Positions 45,601 through 58,930 of a DNA stretch of 63,302 bases are shown one piece after another (the stretch's first letter is position 1; each line of letters opens with the position of its first letter). The stretch lies in NCBI RefSeq assembly GCF_001039355.2, contig NW_019775691.1:362650-425951 (forward strand), written 5' to 3'. The DNA comes from Lingula anatina. Its lineage: Eukaryota; Brachiopoda; Lingulata; Lingulida; Lingulidae. Made by a program: the position numbers and the translations under genes. The notes under the pieces were generated by a model that was not told the origin of the DNA, ran no database searches, and saw nothing but the letters and a program-made list of their open reading frames with translations.

Positions 45601-48540
45601 AGTGTTAAATCATGGTGTGAGACTAAAGTCATACACAAACACATAAAACCCATACATGTTGTTTGATAAACTGCAGTAGGCAGAACCAGGAGTTCCAATG
45701 GACCCCCATCGCTCTCTTTTTAAAAGAGGGAAGAAATACACGCTGAGGCTTCTAGAAGTATGTCACACGTGTGAAGAGAATTGCGTCTAGTTTCACTCTT
45801 CTTCTCCTTAAGCAAGTAATCGTAACTTAGCCCCATACCCCACGATATAAAAAAAAAAAAATCCTATCAAGAATTAATTGACTGGTGTGGGTAGGTGTGG
45901 ACATTGTGGTCACGGCTATGGCAAGGTGACAGTTACGCAATGTTTGACGTCTGGAAACCGTTTTAAGTAGAAGATCATTATATCTACAGACTCAATCAAC
46001 TTAGGCAGCAGTGTTTAACAAACCACGTCAACTGTTACGACACTCCTCCTGATTATTATTTTGATAAGGAAATTACTAATCAATAAAAGAAACCATCGTT
46101 TTTTAGTTATATTGTATTATATATGTGTAATCTTGCACATTATCCTTTTTATTTTCTTTCCAATGCATCATTTGCCATATTTTGCATACATGACTTTAAT
46201 TCTCCGTAACGGCAGGACCGACCAATCTGCTTCAAAAACCGATGGTGGATTAATGGTGTTTAAAACAGCAATATCGGACGAACGCCACAATACAAACTAC
46301 CTGTCAAAGAATAATAAATATGATAGGCGGTCCCTCTCCAAAGGTGTAAGAAGTAATTTGTAAAGGTCTGGAAATATGAAGGCTGGTGCTTCAACGTTAA
46401 CAAGACACCATTTGCACGTTAGATGGGCGTTGATCGCTGAAACCGGATCCCCCCTTTGTAAGTAGAACGGTAACTGTGTAAACACCGGTCCCTACACCTC
46501 TTTGGTCTACTTAAAGGATTAACAGAAACATAAACGCAGCGAACAATCCCAAATGTGACCGCTGTCTCCGATTATATGCGCTGTAAAATGTTCTGCTGTG
46601 ATCGTCGGGTAATTAGCACTGCCAAAGGTTCTGTGCAATTGGATTATTCTTCGCATTTGCTGGTATATAGGCCCTTTGTGACTTTAAAACGACCGTCTAA
46701 CACTTTGGTTTGGACGTTTGATAAGGTAATTTAGACATATTTAACCCTCTATTCTTCCACCCGGCCCTGTGGTGCTTGTTGCAGTTGCCCCCAGTTTCAA
46801 TTCCATACGTTCCAAACACAAATATAGCAAACAAAACCCCTTTCGTGAATGAAATTTTAAAAATAGTATATATGCATTTGTACCAGATTCCAATGACAAC
46901 CCTTACAGTTCTTAACAATCTCAATAGCTATTGTCTCCAATAGGTCTTAAAAGCCATGCAGTCTGGTTCCATGCAGTTTGAACAGTTTCACAAAAAAAAA
47001 CGGATTCATGCTAACGCATGTCAGTAATCTGAAACTTACTTTTTACAAAACCAACGTGTTTATTTTAGGTTCCTGTGACAGAAACGTATGTGTAATACAT
47101 TAGCTGAATAAATCATTTGTCATATAAGGTAAATGTCCATCTAACCCAGTTTGTTCTATATTATAAGTGTTTCACGAGGGGTGGGGTTTTGGGGGCGGGG
47201 AGAGGGGGGTAATGCTAGCACAAAGAAATTAGGGGTTGTCTCCAGCACTGCTCTCAGACGAAGAGATCAGACTGCAACTCAGACATCTATATTTCATTCT
47301 GCACAAATCTGGCTTTGTGGTGACGTAAAGACGTATGCAGCTGACTCTGTCATCACTTGGTAACGGCCACCCATGTTGATTTATTATTTCCCTGTTTTCG
47401 TAAAGTTTTTTTTTTAAATTTTGATAAAAAACTAGTACATTAGAATCCTGCACGTCCACAATATTTCACCAATTTTAGTGATATATGTCCAGTAAGAGAC
47501 TATTAACCTGAATAGCTTCATTCCTTCAAGATATCTAGATAAACATCCAGATATTTGGAGGTTCACAGCATTTTTATTATTAGCTTTTCATAGAAGATAA
47601 ATCTTTTTTTTTTTTTAAGTGCTCAGTCGGAGCAAGATTTGCTTTTCATATGTTTATCTAATGCACTTTAGAAAGAACAAAATGACTTTTTGTTACTCAA
47701 ATTCTGACATCGACGCTATTCAGTAGGCTTGCGCACGTGTAGCTACATGTTTTTCGTGCCATGCTGTCGGATTTAGCGTGCAAAATTGCTGCTCAGCTGG
47801 GCATATAATTCAATCATTCCAAGACACATCCTTTTACAAGATCAACAAAATTATCAGAATGTGATGCCCAGTTGTTGGACAATTTAAGAAGAAAATAATG
47901 AACAACCTACGTATTGTGTTCTATTTGATACATTGCCTCCTTTTGTTCATTGTAGGTACTCATGTACATGTATCATCGCGCAATCAAAGAAAAGGGAATT
48001 AAGAAGCCACCTATCTGAAACAACCGTGGTTAGTACAGTAACTCCTCAATCTCTAGACCAGATCTATTAGTGTGCGGGTCAACTGCAGTCTAACAGTGAA
48101 GCCGACAGACACGAACCCTTTCTAATTACTAATATCTAATCTAGTTCATATAGACGACAGACGTTGAAGCCGATGTTTTGATCTCTTCGCGGCACCTCTT
48201 GCTTTCATAATAATAATAAAATATAATAAAAATAATAAATAACAATTATAAAAAAACAATAATATCTTATAGTGATGACAATGATAGATAAATAAAATGA
48301 TAGGTAACAAGATCAATAAATGGATGGCTAATTGTATGAATAAATAAAACATAACCCGCAGGCCTCCTTAACATGCTACACGGCCCTATTTTTGTCCATG
48401 TATCGTATACAAGTACTTCGGGAGCATCCCGGCCTGCATTGCACTTGCCCTAATCTTAGTACTAAGCAGACCGGATGGGACACACAACACAGTATTCTTT
48501 GCTTTCACGCACCTGTTCAAATATATAAAATATGGATATG

Positions 48541-48541
<1 letters not shown>

Positions 48542-48577
<36 letters not shown>
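48542..48577. repeat. (TA)n microsatellite
   Basis: About 18 TA units. Confidence 0.95.
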
Positions 48578-48581
<4 letters not shown>

Positions 48582-49610
48582 CAATCAATACTGTCCGATG
48601 TGGCGTACCGTTGACGTAATGGATAGCCTAAATATGTGTGTATTGCCGTATATTTGTCCTTGGGTGGTTTACGTTGTTTGTGCCCTTCAACGTTTAAGCC
48701 GGTATCAATTCATTCATATAATGAAACCAAAACAATTTGATTTGGATGATTACTTCATGCGTGTTGCCGCCAATAATGCCAATTGCCTCCTGACGCACGA
48801 CGTTGTAGCCAATTTAAAGTTGACTTAGTAGCTAAAAATGCGATTTGAAAGCGATTCTGTAAATTTCAATATTACCACAATGATCTTCAAGAAGTGAAAT
48901 AAATAAATAAATAAAACCAGAGAAACAAGCTGCAATATGTGATTATGTACATAGTGGCAATGGTAACTTACGTCTATGGACCCCTGTCGCCGCTCGCACG
49001 CCGGCCCGTCATTAAAAAGAAAATGTTCGGTCTGATCTTACTTACTTATGGGATACCTGATTGTATGATGGATAGCCGACTATGATTTCTAGTATAGAAA
49101 TAAACGACAAATGCGCCCTGAAAGCAGGTGGCCTCGTTGAATTATAGCTTTCTGTGATTTAATGATTCCGTGAAATTGTAAACCAACGCCAAAACACGAC
49201 GTTAATGGACCGGGTCCCCATTTACACAACGACCCCCTTAAAACTGTGACAAATTACTCTCCTATTTTAGAAATGATTTAAGGACAAGGAATGTAAGATT
49301 TAACCGGATCTGATAGTGTCTTCTGTGTTTTTTTCCTCAACGCCTTTCCTATTATTCTAATAAATATCATGATAAAGATTTATTGTTTTGAATGTGGCAT
49401 CTGTAACTCAACGCGAGGCAGATCAAAAGTGTGAGACCAAATTTCCTTGGTCAGATACGTTACGCGCCAACAGGTGTGCGACTGATATGTGCCTGTGATT
49501 CAATGATTCCATGAAATTGTAAACCAATACCAAAATATGGGTTTAATGGGCAATGCATTTTATTATTTTATTTTACCTCAACCCCAATAACATTCATTCA
49601 TTGTCAGACA

Positions 49611-49612
<2 letters not shown>

Positions 49613-49674
<62 letters not shown>
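49613..49674. repeat. (TG)n(AG)n compound microsatellite
   Basis: About 17 TG units followed by about 14 AG units. Confidence 0.95.
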
Positions 49675-49675
<1 letters not shown>

Positions 49676-50538
49676 CACATGTATATGACACCGAATCCAA
49701 AGGGACATAAAAGATTTACATGTCATATACGCCTACCGTAGATAAAATCACGACGTTGATGGCACCAGTATAGAGTCGGGCACATGGAAGGGGACTCCAA
49801 TGAAGGAACTACAATACAGAATGTTAAAACAGGCGGAAAGGGAATATTTAATGGGGGGGGGGGGAGTTCAGGGTATCTTAGAGGGCAAACAGTGCCATTT
49901 GGTACGGTTTACAACTATGATTCAACTAGTCAAAATTATCATTTCAAGAAGGGGCCATTGGTGTGTTTTTTTTTCAGAAATCGAAGGGAGGGACAGGACC
50001 CCCTGACACCCCCCTCACAAATCCGCCACTGGAATTTGAGGTCTACGTCCATTGATGCTCAGCACTGAGTCACGTAATCAGAAACATCGCCGTTGCGTGC
50101 GGTCGCCTCCGACTCCTGCACCTAAATTAGCCGCCATTCCAGTGGATAAAAACCAACATATTAAGACCTGCCTAACCGCAATCTCAACCACAGACAGCTA
50201 GGTTAGATTCACCTTGAGACCCAGCAACGCCAAGAGCCACCAGGATTTCAACTTCAATGGTCCTCGAGGCTGATATCTAGGTTGAGTTGGCTGTTGGAAT
50301 TGTTTGGTTTTACGTCTATGGCATGTCAAGTGAGGTGCCAAATACATCTAGTCTGTACCTCCCACCCCGAACCACTACTGCCCTATGACTTTATAAAGGT
50401 TTCTTTAATATACAGTCTACAATGAAACAATGAGCTTTTTGCTTTAATGTCATCGTTGCAAACAAAGGAAAAATAGGTTTTGTAAAATCTGAAAACAGGT
50501 TATCTGTAAATATTCATTAATAAACCATATGTGTGCCC

Positions 50539-50541
<3 letters not shown>

Positions 50542-50581
<40 letters not shown>
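50542..50581. repeat. (TG)n microsatellite
   Basis: About 20 TG units. Confidence 0.95.
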
Positions 50582-50583
<2 letters not shown>

Positions 50584-52597
50584 GCTTTTTGTACTCAACA
50601 TATTATCCTCTCACAAGCTCCATTTCACGGTTTCTTGCAATTTTAAGCAGACAAGTACAGAAAATCCCATTCCACCACAGTTATAAAGAAACGAAAGAAA
50701 AAAGACTGGCAAGGTGACCCCCTCACCTTGTTCAAACAGGAGTAAGGGAAAGTGGAATAACCTTCAAACAGCCATTCTAACAAATATATTACTTTACTTA
50801 TTATATGATAAACGTAGATAATGATCCTACATTCTGGATTTGGGATCTGATTAAACATAGTATGTGCCATTGGCAACATCACTATACATAATATTCACGT
50901 AATCTCAGAATTTTTGACCAATAGAAAATTGGGAAAATTATTAATCAGACGACAACAACGTTCAATGACGGCGATGTTCTCAACTTTTTTGTGTTATCTT
51001 GGAGGTAATGGACCGTTTGTCAATGGATGATACAATAAAACAAAGTACGGACTTTTGATTTGGATCAAAATGATGATTTGTAAACCCAAGATTCAATGTA
51101 TACTTGTACCATACACATTTATGGTGCGGTAGAAGAAAGAAAAACGTATATGTGAAAACGTAGGACTACACCTGCAGTATGACATTGAAAACGTGACAAA
51201 TTGAGAGCTGTTAATTACGGAAAAGATGACATCTGGAACTGTATCAGATACAGCAATTAAGGATCAAAAGTGAGATTGTGACAAAGTGCATTAATGAGGC
51301 TACAGTAACCAGTTAGTAACACGTCGGTGAGTGCTGCAGGGAGTTGAGTAACGAGTGTTCGATGTCACCAAATGTCAGGAAAAAAATTAAGAACTATCTT
51401 TCATTACCAGTATATGTATTAAAACACAACCACAAATATAACGAAAATTGGATACAGCAGCAGAGACAGCAAACTTGTACAAATCCCAGGTCAAAAAAAG
51501 ATATGACATAAATGTTGCTTAGACCTAGACATCTAATAATTCCTAAATCTCCTACCGACAGAAAAAAAACTAAATCCTGCTAACCATACTGTTATAGTAC
51601 GTTGCATTACATTCCCCAATAGTTACAGAATTAAATTATCAAACACATGTCCTTCAACGTGACTGGGCGTTTGAATTTGCATGGTGCAAACATGTAAAAA
51701 AGCGTAAGCATCGTGAGCCTGTCTCATTAAAACGCACTCATAACCTACTTCTCACACCATTTCATTCACCATATCGCCTGTGAAGTCAAGTGGGCGATGA
51801 GTGCAAAACTACACATTTGATTGGCTAAAGCGTTGCTGACGTCACTGATGAACGACCTACTAAATGGATTGGACCGGATGTAGTGAGTGTCCAATTGATT
51901 GACAGTTAACGACGCTATTTTCCTCTTCTTTTTCTGTAAGTGTTGCTGCCAATAAAGATTCACTAAATCGCTAACAGTGACAAGCACGCTGATCACTATA
52001 CATTTAAACTCTGGTAAATCTTAACAAAAATCAATCAAAGTTTTAGTCATAAAACACCGGAATCCTTGGTAACTCTCCTCAAGAAGAGGAGTGTATCTGC
52101 TACATTGAGTCTGATGAATAGTCTCTTGGTTGTCTTTTGAAGAGAATCATTCAGGTTTTTCTGAATGAATAAGTGCACTGTCTGACATAAAAAAAAAACC
52201 GCAGGTGCCACATCACACTCACTGCAGAAAAAAAAAACAATGCAATCCTTGTATACCATCACGCTGAATCAGGTCGCGTATTCTCCTGTCCAGGGATAAA
52301 GGGGTAGAGGCAGTAATAGTAAAATTAAACGCACAGAACCATTCAATGGCTAAACCTCACGTCATAGAAAGATTATAATGGAGGAGAAATATTGACATAC
52401 TGTGATGAATACGAAATTACAAAACACAGTGTCAAACTCTATAGGCTTTACAATGATGTGTTCGATACAAGATCTAGATCCGTCACACCCGTCGAGGTTA
52501 TCGTTACAGAAAACTGATAACCTATGAGCAAAGTGTCACTGATCTCAGGCTTTGGGTGACACTGAGCATATTGGACTGTCACATTGTTTTGGTATAT

Positions 52598-52800
52598 TCA
52601 GTATCTAGCGCAGAGATAAAGCTCTTTCACCCCCTCACCTCTTCTTGTACTCAAGACTGACGATATTACGCGTTTAACATTGTATGCTCAGTTTCCAGAA
52701 TAGTAATAAAAGTCTTTAGCCCCTCGCCTCTTTTCAAACTACAGACTGATGATATATCGGGTTATTGCGTTGTACATTGTGTTTTCGCTTTCTAGAGCAG
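52598..52800. repeat. Diverged tandem repeat, period about 90-97 bp
   Basis: Units start at about 52598, 52688 and 52785 (third partial). Shared blocks are TCAGT(A/T)TC, AAAGCTCTTTCACCCCCTC versus AAAGTCTTTAGCCCCTCG, and CAGACTGATGATAT versus AAGACTGACGATAT. Confidence 0.65.
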
Positions 52801-54660
52801 AAAATAACGCCACGACATGTCTGATATCAAGGTTACCCAGGATGTTTTGTATTCTTAATTTTCATTTTTCTGCAGTTTAGCCTTGATCGCCCCATCTAGA
52901 TTTCCTACAGAAACTACAGAGGTAAACCACGTCAACTTGTCCTCAGCCGCTGTGAGGTCACTGACCCGCTGTGGGGTCAATGTCACGCGCTCAGGTACCA
53001 GAAGATCACCCAAGGTCTTCCTCTTCCAACATCAAATACAGGACATGGGAAGCTAGGCGGGTGTAAAAAGGGGTACAAAGGCTATTTCCTCCGCCACTCT
53101 CTCCCCCAGCATGCTGAAATACGTGTGACAAGAAAGAAAAAGATCGGGATACATGCACACGCGTAGCAATGGTCACTAGTAGCAAAAGTGTATATAATAT
53201 TCATTCAAACTAGGAGCGATATTTCACACGCATCAAATAGTTCGCATAGTCGATGAAACAGAAACAGGCCAAGAGAAACCACACAGACTCAATATGCCTA
53301 GTGTTTCACTGACGTTCAGTAATTGTACATATTAATCCATGCCATCACCTATTATACAATGTATGTAGTAAGAAAAACCGCAATTTCAATATGTGTGAAA
53401 ATTCACAAGAATCCTCCTTGGAATTGGTAATCGACAGGTGTGTCAACGTGTTCTGGTTCTGAAAGGGAAACTAGTTTGATGAATAAAATACGACGTTTGA
53501 TGTACTTTGTCTATTGAGTTATCTTATATCCCTATCTGCTAATTTTTTTCCTGGTGTCTCCGTTATGAGGTCGTCCAAAGACGCTAGAGTCACACCCAGC
53601 GAGCAGATTGTAACTCTCTCATCATCCAGTAATACCATCATCCGTGTAAACCTAACAGCATCCAAACACAGTACTTTAAATCGAAAAAAAAATGCATGTA
53701 GCGTCTTGAAATACGGGGTATTGTCTTTTATTTTCTGATTGAACATGTCTGTTTGAAAAAGCATCTTTATTTCTACAGCTCATTCTGCAAGGTGACAGGA
53801 AATCACGTTAAATCCGTACTTTATACTCTTTATGCTTCTGTGAATGTAAAACTAACTACCACACAATATAACTGCTGTATCAGGAACGCCATTCTTTATG
53901 AGACCAAACGCTTTGCTGTAATGCCCTGGGCGCGGGGGGTGGGGGTGGGGGGTGGGGTGTGGTGAATGAACCGCCCTTTTTGCAGTGAAGAGTTCCCCAC
54001 TGAAGTTCGAGGATGCGCGGTTAAAGACCACCTTTTCATAAAAAAGACCCTCACAGCATTTGACATTGCTTTGTCCATTCTTGAGTGTCTTTTATTTCCC
54101 CTTCTTAACTAGATGCTTCGCTAACGACATGTCGATTTGATAATGGAGATAAAAACCGTACAATATTCCGAACCTAGGAAATGAACATCACTACAGACCA
54201 CATAAAGAAACTTGTAGAAAAAACATATAGCTCCGAAAACTCAGGAAATGGCCTTAATCTAAGAGTTTAAAGTCGAAAGCAATATATGAGAATTCAGAAT
54301 GTAATGCCTCCCCCAAGCTTCCTTTCGAGCGGGTCGATTTAGAAAAAAATGCCGCAGCCAGTACTGAGACTGCCAAAACAAACTCCTCCTACTAGCCACG
54401 CGCTCGCGAGACTTTTTTCTGGTACCCAGTGATGGTTTACTGCGGTATCTTAATGTCTGCCACGTGTGGGGTGAACAAAGCCAAATAGCGGTTCACCTTT
54501 AATGAAGATAAACATTACATCTTCTGAGGGACTTCAGTCTTGTTTTTACACTGATACGAGGAAGCGGTTAAAGTGGGGCATGGGGTTTCGATGATTGAGC
54601 CTCTCTCAGCGCAGACGATACCCCGTCTATTAAGCTTGGTAAAAATCAATGCAGCGTTCA
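52801..54660. other. Intergenic, no gene seen
   Basis: AT-rich with a G-rich tract near 53931-53961. The stretch at about 53965-54060 has GAACCGCCCTTTTTGCAG and weakly resembles the interior of the MITE at 58761. Confidence 0.5.
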
Positions 54661-55505
54661 CAGGTTGCAACGGCCTGCGCGTTGTTCTTGATTAACTTTC
54701 AGTGAATTTAATGACAAGGGTGTGGGCGTTATCGCCAGGTGCGGAATTGCACATTTCATAAAATTAAGACTTTGATTTTCGGTCATTACGCAATATTTGC
54801 TTAAGCTGTTCAACTGTTGTTTTAAGAAATCGAAGTGAAATATATTACGCGCATATCGAAATTCGCGAATTATAGCAATTTGTGAAGGAGTAGGAAAAAT
54901 TAAAAGAAAACCAAGAAAGGAGTTGCGGAGTCAGAACATATACACGTAGCAGAAATTCCAAGCTATTGCACATGTATGCAGGCTGTCTTCAGTCAAATTA
55001 ACTCCGCGAAGTGTGTATAGTGTTTTGGTTGAAATGCGGATGCCTTATTTCCCATATTCTAAGAAACGTCAATTTTAAGTAATTAGAACAGGTAGCAACC
55101 GCCTGCGCTTTATTCCTTGTTAACTTTAAGTAAAGTTCCTAACAGCAAGATATGCTGAAGCCAGTCGGTGTCACTGTCGGTGCATATTTGCACATTTCAT
55201 AAAGTTAAGACTTTGATTTTCGATCATCACGCAGTGTTTGCCTAAGCACTAAAAATGTTATTTTATTTGCAATTTCTGAAGGATTGGGAAAATCAAACCC
55301 CCTCACCAAAAAAATATAAATTAATAAATGTTGCCGAGTCAGTTAACTTGAGAACTCTTTCAGCACGGTGAGCAGGGATTTTAAGCTATTGTACATGTAT
55401 GCAGGTTGTCTTAATAAAAAAAGAACGCGGTAAAGTGTGTGTAGTGTTTTGATTGAAATGCGTATACTTTAATTCCAATATTCTAAGAAACTAAGAATCG
55501 TTAAT
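54661..55505. repeat. Diverged tandem duplication, unit about 420-430 bp
   Basis: Copy 1 is about 54661-55078 and copy 2 about 55089-55505. Shared, collinear blocks include CAGGTNGCAACNGCCTGCGC, CACATTTCATAAA, TTAAGACTTTGATTTTCG, CATGTATGCAGG and ATATTCTAAGAAAC. Substitutions and indels are many, so the duplication is old. No open frame is shared. Confidence 0.8.
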
Positions 55506-58500
55506 TGAAATATGTACATAATCACCACCTGAAAGAATAGCCAAACGAGATAAAGCCACGTGTTACCGACTGAACTTCTGCACACGTGTACGTTACAGAC
55601 AGGAAATAAACGTGCCACAGGTGGTGATTGAACAAAAATCGCTCTCCAAATAAGATTGGGTATTGCTCTATCGCAAAGTTTTTCTCTACACATGCTCTTC
55701 CTAATATAGCTTCCACCTGAGGATTGACCGCTGACCAGGGGTCATTGACCTGGTCTGAGGACACGAGACAGTACCGGTGAAACGTGACAGAGAGTCCCCC
55801 ATGATAGTGAATCCACTTGCCATTCGTTTGTACAGTAAGCCTCGCCCTAGATTTGGACCCACTTAGGTCAGACTAACCCCAACCATTATAACTATACGAA
55901 GGGCGGACTTTCTGTTACACGGACCCCCAGTGTCGTTACACCGGGACGTGTGTGTGCCTGCCTCTCCAAGGTGACATCGCTGTACGCTATATAGTAGCCT
56001 GGAGACCACTCTTTATCTACCTCGTGTGATACCGACATTAAGGCATCTTTATATCCTCGTCGCCCTAAACCACTACCTGGGCCCTAACGGAAAATTCACT
56101 ATAGGGTCCTACAGGATATATGACAAGATAGGAATCCATTAGGACGTTCAACAGAATTCTTTATAGTGTCCTATAAAGTCATATTATGGCATAGAGCATT
56201 TTCATAAGGGAACACATAGGTACAGGAACTCAACAAAACGGGCGTTATACATGTACTAACATTATTAATATAATTTTTATTCTAGTCTATGAGAAGGTTT
56301 AACTGGCATTAAACAGTATACGTCATCCAGCTGTCTGTTAAAAGTAGAGGCTACAGTGAGGGAACGCTATATACCGCCACGTGGGCTGAGCTATTCCTGT
56401 ACCCATGCAACACCTTGACGTGACTGAAATGTTCTAACGTGTAGCTGAAGGTCGGGAGAAGGGGACACCAGTGACACGGTGAAAGAGCATTGGTGAAAAT
56501 GCCTCTGGTTAATAGCTTCATGTAATAAACAAGACGTTGTTAGAGAAATTTAAAAAAAAAAAAAAAAAAAAAAATGTGGAATTCTGTTTTCGAGTTAACT
56601 TGTCAGAGTCCGAGACAGCTGTCAGGCAATCACAAGTCAAAAACAAGAAAACATTTCAATAACAGCTAAACATGGGTGGAATTTAAGAGTCATTCAAGTC
56701 AACTTTATTAAGCAAGCAAACAATCTAATTGGCAACACCCCTCCCCCCAAAAAAAAACTTAATAAACTCAATATCCCAAACATTAACGTCAAAACAACAA
56801 AAACGCACATTTAAACGAGAATTGAAACAGGAAAAATAACTGCAAAACAGAAATAAAGAAGGACAGTTAATTATTTAGGGACAGCTGCACCAGTATCTGG
56901 TGGTAAATTATTAGTAAAAACACAAACCATGGTTAGATGTTAGGTTAAGTAGTGAATAGCTGTAGGAAAGATCTACATACCTTATATCAGTATCACAGTA
57001 GGCGGAGTAAAAGGCTCCAAACAGAATGTATCAGAAGATGAATAACTTAGATAATTCTTGAGTAAACTCTCTCTGGTATAAAGTCTATCTTCTTGTCTCT
57101 TAAATATGTCTAATCTCTTGTTTAAAAATATCTTGTCGTCGTTGGGTGGTGTCTGTCCTCTCTTGTCAATAAATTCTTAATTCTTGCGCGAATTTCACAG
57201 TAGTTTGTTTCTGGAAAAAGTCCTTATAAATATCACTTGTTGTAAATTACAGTTCTAGTAAATTTCAAATTTCTGTTAATTTCAATTCCTTCAGTCTGAG
57301 ATCTCGTAGAGTACGGAATGGCGCGAGTAAACACGTGTAGGCCTATGTAGTCTTTAAAGTTTCTCTCACAAGTGTGGTATACTCCTCGACAGTTGGTCGA
57401 GCCATTTATATACCACTTGATGGCCCGTTCCCTACTGGCGTTTTCGTAGATGATGAATGCATTAGCTCAGAAAACCCACAAGGAACACTTAAGCGTCTCT
57501 TCCTGAGGAACAGCAGTCTACCCGCAGTGGCTCTATAGACGTAAATTACGTCTGCACAGCGCAACACGCGCTGATCTTAAGTGAATTTCGCAACCAGGGG
57601 CAAGTTGTCTTGCGCACGTAGCACTTTCAAGGCCCCTCCCTCATTTTTCGACCATAAGGAGAGCCAGGCTGCGGCTAAATTCTATTACATGATTTAATAA
57701 AATTTTGAGGACATGATCAGGCTCCGGGAGTCGAATTAAGGGTCCAGATTATTGTCCTTCCTTAAGCGTTCGTTTATTTTAATACATATAGCCTATTTCC
57801 TCATAAAACAAATAGATTTGATTATCTGATCATGATGGTCTGCGTTAGAAAAATTGCATACAGGCGAGCCGACCGTCTTATAATTTTTTTGAAATCACTG
57901 AAAAGAAAACAACATTTCAGATCAACAGTTTGTTTATAAACATGCCGCTCGGGAGTATAAAAAATGAGAATACACGCACAGCCGTCTCTTTACTTAAAAT
58001 GCTGTGGACGGAATGACCCCATTTTCACCACGGGTCCCCTTAAAGGTTGAACACAAATGCAGTCTTAAACACACAAAGTATGACCGCTTGCCCTTGACGT
58101 GCGCTGGAGACCCACTTAATTCTCGAGATGATGACATAGATTAAACTAAGACACGTGTACCTAACGCAATCAAAAATCACCTGACAAACTCGTGTTCTGC
58201 TAGCACTCTCTCAGTGTAGCAGTATTTACTAACAGCATGTCGAAAGGAGCTATCTACACGTATCTCCAACAACTCGCTGTTCAAACATGGCTCGAGATGG
58301 CGAATGCTGGATTGCACGTACATAGCGCGCCGTGCTCAATGTCACATACCGGGAACCAGAAACAGTAACTTTCCACTCAGAGTGGCTTAACTGAAACTTT
58401 ACAGTGGATTCCGATAAAAAAACCTGGATAATTTCAGGGATGACAACTCCGCATATATTGGTCACTTATTTGTCTCTCATTTCTTATTTTTTTCCCTCTT

Positions 58501-58760
58501 CGGACAAACGCTCGCCTCCTGTTTTTTTAAGAAGATATATTTCTATCATCGTTCAGGGTGAACAGAAGAGCGGCGATCTACGAGGGCAGTACTATGATAT
58601 TACTTCATCAGCTGTGTGGAACCAGCAGGTGGTCGAATAGTTTCTTCGATCAACTAAATTTTGATTTAATGTTCTCCTGTATTTAGCTGTCCGTCGAGTT
58701 ACCTTCTATATCACCTTCTTCTTCTTATTTACGCTGCTGACCCACCAAACTGACAAAAAG
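55506..58760. other. Intergenic, no gene seen; possible minus-strand promoter and poly-A signal
   Basis: AT-rich with an A24 run at about 56551-56574. On the minus strand a TATATAAATGGC motif lies near 57401-57412, and an AATAAA lies at 56704-56709, about 700 bases downstream. This could be a non-coding transcription unit or a solo LTR, but no paired repeats or coding remnants were seen. Confidence 0.35.
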
Positions 58761-58930
58761 CAGGCCCGTAGCCAGGGGGGGGTTCGGGGGGTTCGAAAGA
58801 ACCGCCCATTTTGCTGGGAAAAGGTCCACTCTGGGTAAAATTTGATCTAGTTGCATGAATTTTTTATGGGAAAAGGTCCACTTTTTCAGAAAAAGAATCC
58901 CCCTTTTTGAAATGGCTGGCTACGGGCCTG
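58761..58930. mobile_element. 170-bp MITE with 15-bp perfect terminal inverted repeats
   Basis: It begins CAGGCCCGTAGCCAG and ends with the exact reverse complement CTGGCTACGGGCCTG, flanked on both sides by AAAAG, a likely 5-bp target duplication. The interior is non-coding, with a G-rich left part and a repeated GGGAAAAGGTCCACT. The mobilising superfamily is uncertain. Confidence 0.88.

Larger units (their letters stand above)
40490..52597. other. Long gene-poor region upstream of the ELH gene
   Basis: About 12 kb, AT-rich, with no exon I can support. It contains microsatellites, poly-purine and poly-pyrimidine runs, G-rich runs near 47175-47208 and 49853-49864, and a diverged short direct repeat (49152-49207 and 49493-49548). 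A non-coding first exon and regulatory sites of the ELH gene could lie here. Confidence 0.5.

Noticed and set aside
55522-55764. 80-codon minus-strand open frame
   Set aside because: No family resemblance, no splice context, and it lies just past the tandem duplication; probably chance.
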